NCBI RefSeq assembly: GCF_900094545.1
Contig: NZ_FMAH01000020.1
Span: forward strand, 42,607 to 106,606
DNA from: Martinezella miluonensis
GTDB lineage: Bacteria; Pseudomonadota; Alphaproteobacteria; Rhizobiales; Rhizobiaceae
Reading direction: 5' to 3'
Length of the DNA: 64,000 bases
The notes beneath the pieces are model-generated. The model was not told the DNA's origin. It ran no database searches and saw only the letters and a list, made by a program, of their open reading frames with translations. A program made the position numbers and the translations under genes. Below are positions 59,035 through 64,000 of the stretch, in pieces (position 1 is the stretch's first letter; the number at the start of each line of letters is the position of its first letter).

Positions 59035-59037
59035 GAC

Positions 59038-60480
59038 CTATCCCTGCTTGCCTTGACCCGGCTTGCCCTTTTCCGTCGCCGGCTTGGCCGGGGTCTGGGT
59101 AGTGGGCTTCACGGGGTCCTTCGTAGCCTGGCTCGACGGACTGACGATCAGAATCTCGATGCGGCGATTAGCGTCGTTGAAGGGATCATCGGGCAGCTTC
59201 AGCCGCCGGTCTGCAAATCCGGAAACCTGCGCGATCCGCTTTTCATCCAAGCCGCCACTGGTCAGCATGTAGTAGGCGCTCTGGGCGCGGTCGAGCGACA
59301 GACGCCAGTTGTCATTGCGGCCGCCGACCATATAGGGGCGTCCGTCGGTATGGCCGCGGACCAGGATTGCTCCCTTGCGCTCCGCCAGAACCTTGCCGAT
59401 CTTTTCCATCGCCAGCACCATTTCCCGGCGCGGCACGGCAGAGCCGATGTTGAACATCGGGTCGTTGCTCTGATCGGAAATCGTTACCAGCAAACCGCCC
59501 TCGACGGACGTTACCTGAAGACCCTCCGCCAGCTGGCCCGCGATGCCGCCGATCTGCGACTGGATTTCCTGCTGCAGTTCCTTGGCTTCCTGCTGCTGGG
59601 CTTTCGTCGGCGGGGTGTCCTTGGCCTGGGAGGCGGCGGCATTATCCTGGAAGCTCGAGGCAGTGCCTTGTTCGGTTGCGCTCGCGACCTGCTGCTGTGC
59701 TTGCTTGCCTTGCTGCTTGCCGATGGCCTGCTGTCCGGTAGCCTGTTGCTCGCTCAGGGTCGGCTGCTGTTCCGGGGTCTGCGGCTGCGTCGCCGGCTGG
59801 CCGCTGTCTGCAGCAGTCGCCTTGGACAGGGCGATAACCTCCCCCTTGGGTGACTGATCCGACTTGGCGGACTGTTCCTCGTTCGCCATCTTCGACGCGC
59901 TGGAAACGTGAACCTGCTTGGTCCAGAAATCCGGATCGAAGGGATCGCGATAGGCCTGACCGCCTTCGGCACCCGTCGCCGGGCCGGACTGCGCAGCACC
60001 GCCCTCGCCCTTGGCGCTGACATTGGCTTGCTGGCCGACTTCCTGTGCGATTTCGGCCAGAACCGAGTAGGGATTCTCGAAGAAATCGGCTTCGGAATAA
60101 TTCGTCTGATCGCCGGATGTCGACGTCAGATCCTCGCCGGTCTTGGCCGACTTGCCGTCATTGGGCCTGTCCTGCGGCTTGTCCGACTTCTGCTGGTTCT
60201 TTTCGCCCTGAGCCTGATCGACAGGCTTCTTGAGCCCCTTCTCGGTCGGCTTCTCGTCGGCGAGCTTGATCGGATTGAAATAGGAAGCGACCGAGGCCTT
60301 CGTCTCCTCGTTGGCGGCATTGACCAGCCACATGACGAGGAAGAAGGCCATCATGGCGGTCATGAAGTCGGCATAGGCGATCTTCCACGCACCACCATGG
60401 CCGCCTTCGTGATCGCCGCCGCCGTGGCGCTTGACGATGATGATCTCATGCTTTGCTTGATTTTGATCGCCGTCGCTCAT
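59038..60480 (-). CDS. motB: Flagellar motor stator protein MotB
   Basis: A 480-residue stator subunit anchoring the motor to peptidoglycan. The single membrane helix near 31-55 carries the ion-binding Asp in AYADFMTAMMAFFLVMWLVN. A long Gln/Ala/Lys-rich linker (about 75-290) precedes the OmpA-type peptidoglycan domain (ILVRGHTDGRPYMVGG, then GFADRRLKLPDDPFNDANRR). The linker makes it longer than E. coli MotB (308). motA is not in the window. Overlaps the upstream gene by four bases. Confidence 0.95.
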   Translation of the reverse strand: MSDGDQNQAKHEIIIVKRHGGGDHEGGHGGAWKIAYADFMTAMMAFFLVMWLVNAANEETKASVASYFNPIKLADEKPTEKGLKKPVDQAQGEKNQQKSDKPQDRPNDGKSAKTGEDLTSTSGDQTNYSEADFFENPYSVLAEIAQEVGQQANVSAKGEGGAAQSGPATGAEGGQAYRDPFDPDFWTKQVHVSSASKMANEEQSAKSDQSPKGEVIALSKATAADSGQPATQPQTPEQQPTLSEQQATGQQAIGKQQGKQAQQQVASATEQGTASSFQDNAAASQAKDTPPTKAQQQEAKELQQEIQSQIGGIAGQLAEGLQVTSVEGGLLVTISDQSNDPMFNIGSAVPRREMVLAMEKIGKVLAERKGAILVRGHTDGRPYMVGGRNDNWRLSLDRAQSAYYMLTSGGLDEKRIAQVSGFADRRLKLPDDPFNDANRRIEILIVSPSSQATKDPVKPTTQTPAKPATEKGKPGQGKQG

Positions 60481-61109
60481 TTCAGAATCTCTTTCAGGCC
60501 CGCAGCCCAGGCAGACATGCGGGTCACAAGAACGCTTTCACCGATCGTGACAGTGAGATCGACATCCTCAACCTCGACGTGGCGCAGGAAAGCAGCCTCT
60601 TCACCAAGATGGGCTTCAAGGGCCTCGAAGAGATGGCGCGGACCGCTCACCGAGACCGGGCCGGCGCTGCCATCCAGAATTGCCGTCCTGACTAAGTCGG
60701 AGAGGTCGGCGACAGCCTTCGTCGTCAGGGTTTCAGTCATGACCGGCGCAAGGACTGCTGCGGCGTCCGCGCTGATTGCCTGGCCAAGCGTCGTTGCGAT
60801 GCGGGCCAAATCTGCAGCGATCTTCTGTGCCGCCTGCTCTTCGTACTGCGCCCGAAGAGCATCCATTTCGGCGCGGAAGGAAGCGGTCACGGCATCGAGC
60901 TCTGCCTGATGCTTTTGGGACAAATCCTGCGTCGCCGCTTCATGCCCTTCCGCATAGGCGGCGCGACGCTCGGCCTCGACATCGACCGGCGGCTCCAAGG
61001 CGGGCTCAGGAAATTCCGCCGGCTCCGCAAAGACCGTGTCCGAGAAGTCGGCGGGCGGGGTCTGTTCGGCGCTGAAATCCTTGAGATATCGGGATAGTGT
61101 CAAGCTCAA
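60477..61109 (-). CDS. Motility-operon protein, FliH-like
   Basis: A 210-residue protein, first gene of the operon that continues with motB, motC and fliK. An acidic N-terminus is followed by a long coiled coil (RRAAYAEGHEAATQDLSQKH) and an alpha/beta end (LFEALEAHLGEEAAFLRHVE, then VLVTRMSAWAAGLKEILK). This layout is that of FliH, the regulator of the export ATPase, but identity is weak. TTG 61109 is chosen since AGGAG lies eight bases upstream; ATG 61160 is an alternative. Confidence 0.5.
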   Translation of the reverse strand: MSLTLSRYLKDFSAEQTPPADFSDTVFAEPAEFPEPALEPPVDVEAERRAAYAEGHEAATQDLSQKHQAELDAVTASFRAEMDALRAQYEEQAAQKIAADLARIATTLGQAISADAAAVLAPVMTETLTTKAVADLSDLVRTAILDGSAGPVSVSGPRHLFEALEAHLGEEAAFLRHVEVEDVDLTVTIGESVLVTRMSAWAAGLKEILK

Positions 61110-61320
61110 GCGCGCATCTCCTCGTTTGCGTCGGTAGGACGCTGGCGGTAGATGCCACAAGAGGGCCGATCATTTCCCATTCTCAAAACGTCGATCATCA
61201 CGCTTCCGGTTTCCGTCCTCTGGCAGCGCTCTGCGGAGATGACGACTATCTCCGGCAAACGGCGCAACCATGCCACTGCGCTGGACCGTAGGCAGTCAAA
61301 CTTGTGCGAGGATGAATGCG

Positions 61321-61351
61321 GGGCGGCACGGCCGGATCGGCAATGCCGCCC
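61321..61351 (-). terminator. Stem-loop after the divergent flagellin gene
   Basis: GGGCGGCA (61321-61328) pairs with TGCCGCCC (61344-61351), four bases past the flagellin stop. There is no U run, so it may stabilise the flagellin mRNA rather than end it. Confidence 0.45.
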
Positions 61352-61355
61352 GACA

Positions 61356-62333
61356 TCACTTCGACTGAAGGATAATCAACACCTTGCTCGCCATGCTGTT
61401 GGCGATCGACAATGCCTGAACGCCCATCTGCTGCGCCGTCTGCAGCGCGGACTGCCGCACGGACGCTTCTTCCATATTCGTATCGACGAGATCGCCGACA
61501 CTGCTTTTGATGGTGTCGCTGAGCTTGGAAATGTAGTTCGACTGGTCGTCGATATTAGACTTCATCATGCCCAGCGTCGAAGCCGCCGTGGTCGCCGACT
61601 TCAGAAGCGAGTTCGTGACATTGAGCATGTCCGTAAGCTGGGCGTCCGTCGTGGTGCTGGAGATGGCGATTTCCGTGCCGCCGGCCGGCGGCGTGCCGGC
61701 ATCGGCAGCCAGAAGATAATAGTTGCGAGGCGTCGAGCTGCTGCCGGATGCGCCGAGCGCGCTTGCGTCGACATTCTTCGTCAACAATCCCCGGCTGGGA
61801 TCGAAGGTATCGATCATCAGGGTCTGGGAGCTGTCATAGCCGATGGTCGTGAGGCTTATCTGGCCACCTGCGCCGCGGGTGAAGTTGCTGATCACGGACT
61901 GTTGCGTGCTGGGCTGCTCGCCGGTGTTGTAGAGCCAGTTTTCGCTGGAAAAGGCTGCCGACTGCGTGACCGCCTGCAACTGGTCCTTGAGCTGCTGGAT
62001 ATCGGAGTTGACCGCATCCTTGTTCGTGCCCGCTTCACTTGCCGAAACGAGCTTGGACTGGATCTTGGTCAGCAGGCTGACGACCGAATCCATCGCGGTC
62101 GACGCGGTATCGACCTTGGAGGAACCAAGGCCAAGCGCATCGTTGATGGTGGAAAGGCTGCTCTGGTCCGAGCGCATGGTGTTCGCCATCGACCAGTAGG
62201 TGGGGCTGTCGCTCGCATTCTGGACGCGGAAGCCGGATGAGACCTGCTGCTGCGCGACGCCGAGGTCTTTGTTGATTCCACGCAGCACGATCAACGCCGC
62301 AGACGTGGCCGCATTCGCCGTCACATTGCTCAT
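61356..62333 (-). CDS. Flagellin (divergent copy)
   Basis: A 325-residue flagellin with conserved N- and C-terminal D0/D1 regions (ALIVLRGINKDLGVAQQQVS, then SDSPTYWSMANTMRSDQSSL; C-terminal MEEASVRQSALQTAQQMGVQ). The C-terminal end ALSIANSMASKVLIILQSK differs from the LSLFRG or LSLFKA ends of the two other copies, suggesting a separate minor flagellin. It starts with MSNVTANAAT where the next copy has MTSILTNVAA. Confidence 0.92.
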   Translation of the reverse strand: MSNVTANAATSAALIVLRGINKDLGVAQQQVSSGFRVQNASDSPTYWSMANTMRSDQSSLSTINDALGLGSSKVDTASTAMDSVVSLLTKIQSKLVSASEAGTNKDAVNSDIQQLKDQLQAVTQSAAFSSENWLYNTGEQPSTQQSVISNFTRGAGGQISLTTIGYDSSQTLMIDTFDPSRGLLTKNVDASALGASGSSSTPRNYYLLAADAGTPPAGGTEIAISSTTTDAQLTDMLNVTNSLLKSATTAASTLGMMKSNIDDQSNYISKLSDTIKSSVGDLVDTNMEEASVRQSALQTAQQMGVQALSIANSMASKVLIILQSK

Positions 62334-62588
62334 CTAAAAAATCCGTAATTCCATTGGGATTGGCAAACCGGGCAAATCCGGCAGCAACGATTGGCCTCAT
62401 GCCCACCAGCGGGAAATAAATATCCCAGCGCGGCCCGTCGCTAAAACAAGATGCAGTTCCCGCTTTGCGGAAAGTCGGGAGCCAGCTCCTGCGCAAAAAC
62501 TACAAATCAGTTATCGGTAAGGTTAACAAAAGCCTGGGCGCGACGACAAGAGAGAAATGCCGCCGCGCTATCTTAACGCAAGCTCCGA

Positions 62589-63512
62589 TCAAGCTTTGAA
62601 CAGCGACAGCACGTTCTGTGCGCTCGTGTTGGCAATCTGCAGCGACTGGATTGCCAGCTGCTGCTGCGTCTGTAGTGCCGACAGCTTGCTCGACTCCTGT
62701 TCCATATTCGCATCGACGAGCTTGCCGACACCCGAATCGATCGTATCGCGCAGCGTGGAGACGAAGTTGGTCTGCAGGTCGATACGCGTCGAGAGCGAGC
62801 CAAGCTGAGAAGACGTACTCGTCATGGAGTTGAGCGCGCCCTGGACGAGATTCATCGCCTTGCCGATATCGCCGTTGGTCATGTTGGTGATGTCGAGGCT
62901 GAAGACGGAATAGGAGTTGCTACCGATCGTCTGCTTGCTGCCGAGAATGCCGGAACTGGTATCGAGCGCGCCGCTGGGCTTTGCGCCGAACATGACGTTG
63001 CCATGGGAGCCGGTATCGAAGCTGTAGCTGGTGCTGTTGACGGAAACCGTGCCGTTGTTGTTGCGAACGAAGGAGGAAACGACGGAGGCCGAGGCGCCAT
63101 TGGCTGCATACATCCAGTTCTGACCGGAGAAGGAGGCCGATTGGGCAATGCTTTCCAATTGCTGCTGAAGCTGCGAGATCTCCTGCTGCACGTCCCCCTT
63201 GGAGACGCTGTTTTCGGTCGCTGCGACGAGCTTGTCCTTGATTTGCCCGACGACGGTGAGGGCAGTGCTCATCGCCGTATAGGCGGTGTCGACTTTGGCG
63301 GCACCCAGACCCAGCGCATCGGACACCGCGGACAGCGCGCTGTTGTCGGAACGCATGGAGGTCGCGATCGACCAATAGGCAGCGTTGTCGGATGCCTTGG
63401 CAACACGATAGCCGGAGGAAACGCGGCTTTGGGTATCCTGCAGATTGTTATTGATCGAGCGCAGGGTCTGGAGCGCGGACATAGCCGCGACGTTGGTCAG
63501 GATGCTGGTCAT
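62589..63512 (-). CDS. Flagellin
   Basis: A 307-residue filament protein with standard D0/D1 ends: MTSILTNVAAMSALQTLRSI and the C-terminal [39 protein letters not shown]. The central variable domain is short. ATG 63512 fits the family start; the longer frame to 63584 is rejected. A CtrA-type box lies about 140 bp upstream. Confidence 0.95.
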   Translation of the reverse strand: MTSILTNVAAMSALQTLRSINNNLQDTQSRVSSGYRVAKASDNAAYWSIATSMRSDNSALSAVSDALGLGAAKVDTAYTAMSTALTVVGQIKDKLVAATENSVSKGDVQQEISQLQQQLESIAQSASFSGQNWMYAANGASASVVSSFVRNNNGTVSVNSTSYSFDTGSHGNVMFGAKPSGALDTSSGILGSKQTIGSNSYSVFSLDITNMTNGDIGKAMNLVQGALNSMTSTSSQLGSLSTRIDLQTNFVSTLRDTIDSGVGKLVDANMEQESSKLSALQTQQQLAIQSLQIANTSAQNVLSLFKA

Positions 63513-63651
63513 TGAAGGTGCCCCTTGTGGCTGAAATTGGAAGGGACATTCCGGTCTGTGGCCGGGAACGGAGATCAGCCTCATGCTTGTTAACCGGCTC
63601 TTAGGAGTGGTTAACCAACCGTTGCGTTAGCTGCAACTGACAGCAATAGCG

Positions 63652-63666
63652 TTAATAAAAGGTTAA
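63652..63666. promoter_or_regulatory. CtrA-type box TTAA-N7-TTAA upstream of a flagellin gene
   Basis: TTAA (63652-63655) and TTAA (63663-63666) are seven bases apart, 140 bp before the flagellin ATG at 63512. Confidence 0.55.
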
Positions 63667-63755
63667 TGCCGCCACAAAAGTTAACAAAATCAGACCACAT
63701 CAGATCCGGCGAGCGCGGCCGACGACATCATCTTTGGCGGTACGTAATTGGCCAA

Positions 63756-63792
63756 TAAAAAAGAAAACCGCGCCTTCCAGGGAGGGCGCGGT
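63756..63792 (-). terminator. Rho-independent terminator of the third flagellin gene
   Basis: ACCGCGCC (63767-63774) and GGCGCGGT (63785-63792) form the stem; TTTTCTTTTTT follows on the minus strand. It ends the flagellin transcript entering from the right edge, 50 bp past its stop. Confidence 0.88.
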
Positions 63793-63841
63793 GAAGTCGT
63801 CATTGCGTATTTCAGCCGGCGGTGGACGCCGACGCTTCCTA

Positions 63842-64000
63842 TTAGCCGCGGAACAGCGACAGGATCGACTGGCTCGAGGAGTTGGCGATCGAGAGCGACT
63901 GGACGGCGAGCTGCTGCTGCGTCTGCAGAGCCGACAGCTTGCTCGATTCCTGTTCCATGTTGGCGTCAACCAGCTTGCCGACGCCCGACTGGATCGAGTC
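63842..64000 (-). CDS. Flagellin (partial, C-terminus only)
   Basis: The last 52 residues of a third flagellin are visible: [20 protein letters not shown], then [20 protein letters not shown] and SILSLFRG before TAA at 63842-63844. It is nearly identical in its end to the neighbouring copy, so both are products of tandem duplication. The N-terminus is outside the window. Confidence 0.93.
   Translation of the reverse strand, partial: DSIQSGVGKLVDANMEQESSKLSALQTQQQLAVQSLSIANSSSQSILSLFRG

Larger units (their letters stand above)
63513..63841. promoter_or_regulatory. Flagellin promoter region rich in TTAA sites
   Basis: The 329-bp gap between two flagellin genes holds the terminator of the upstream copy (63756-63792) and, on the promoter side, several TTAA sites: an exact CtrA-type box (63652-63666), a one-mismatch box TTAA-N7-TTAG (63590-63604), the palindrome TGGTTAACCA (63608-63617) and TTAAC near 63681. 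No coding sequence is seen. Confidence 0.55.

Overview
The window reads as a chromosomal segment of a fast-growing rhizobium (Rhizobiaceae, close to the Rhizobium/Sinorhizobium/Agrobacterium branch). Reasons: high GC with strong third-position bias; a phasin gene divergent from a CbrA-type PAS histidine kinase; the aglEFGAK alpha-glucoside operon with AglR close to zwf-pgl-edd; and the alphaproteobacterial motility block motB-motC-fliK-transglycosylase-rem-flgK-flgL-flaF-flbT-flgD-fliQ-flhA-fliR next to several flagellin genes. No rRNA, tRNA, insertion sequence, prophage or CRISPR array was seen. Almost everything looks like stable core chromosome.

Layout. 1-10.7 kb: phasin (partial), cbrA, a GFA-type protein, an ABM-domain protein divergent from a LysR regulator, an unlisted fragment of a YcxB-like gene, a DEAD-box RNA helicase, a hairpin-terminated leader or small-RNA candidate, and acetoacetyl-CoA synthetase. 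10.9-26.2 kb: AsmA-like protein, potFGHI putrescine-type transporter with a LysR gene, a chemoreceptor, an ankyrin protein, a YhiN-type flavoprotein and puuA-puuB (gamma-glutamylputrescine pathway). 26.3-32.0 kb: zwf-pgl-edd (Entner-Doudoroff) and an exported metallophosphoesterase. 32.2-41.6 kb: PilZ-like protein, aglKAGFE and divergent aglR with two palindromic operators, then folD. 41.7-44.6 kb: a Wzz-like protein and a WecG-type glycosyltransferase. 44.8-64.0 kb: the motility block, all on the minus strand, ending inside a third flagellin.

How the genes work together. Alpha-glucosides enter by AglEFGK and are cut by AglA; the glucose is then oxidised through Zwf, Pgl and Edd. PotFGHI imports polyamine, and PuuA/PuuB about 6 kb away can start its catabolism. 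CbrA is a cell-cycle and motility kinase. A full CtrA-type box (TTAA-N7-TTAA) lies upstream of cbrA, of rem (the motility activator) and of a flagellin gene, which links the two ends of the window into one proposed regulatory circuit.

Most notable: the place where related genomes carry the hook gene flgE, between rem and flgK, holds only an 88-codon reading frame. It resembles the FlgE N-terminus joined to a later FlgE segment, so flgE here looks internally deleted and truncated while its neighbours are intact.
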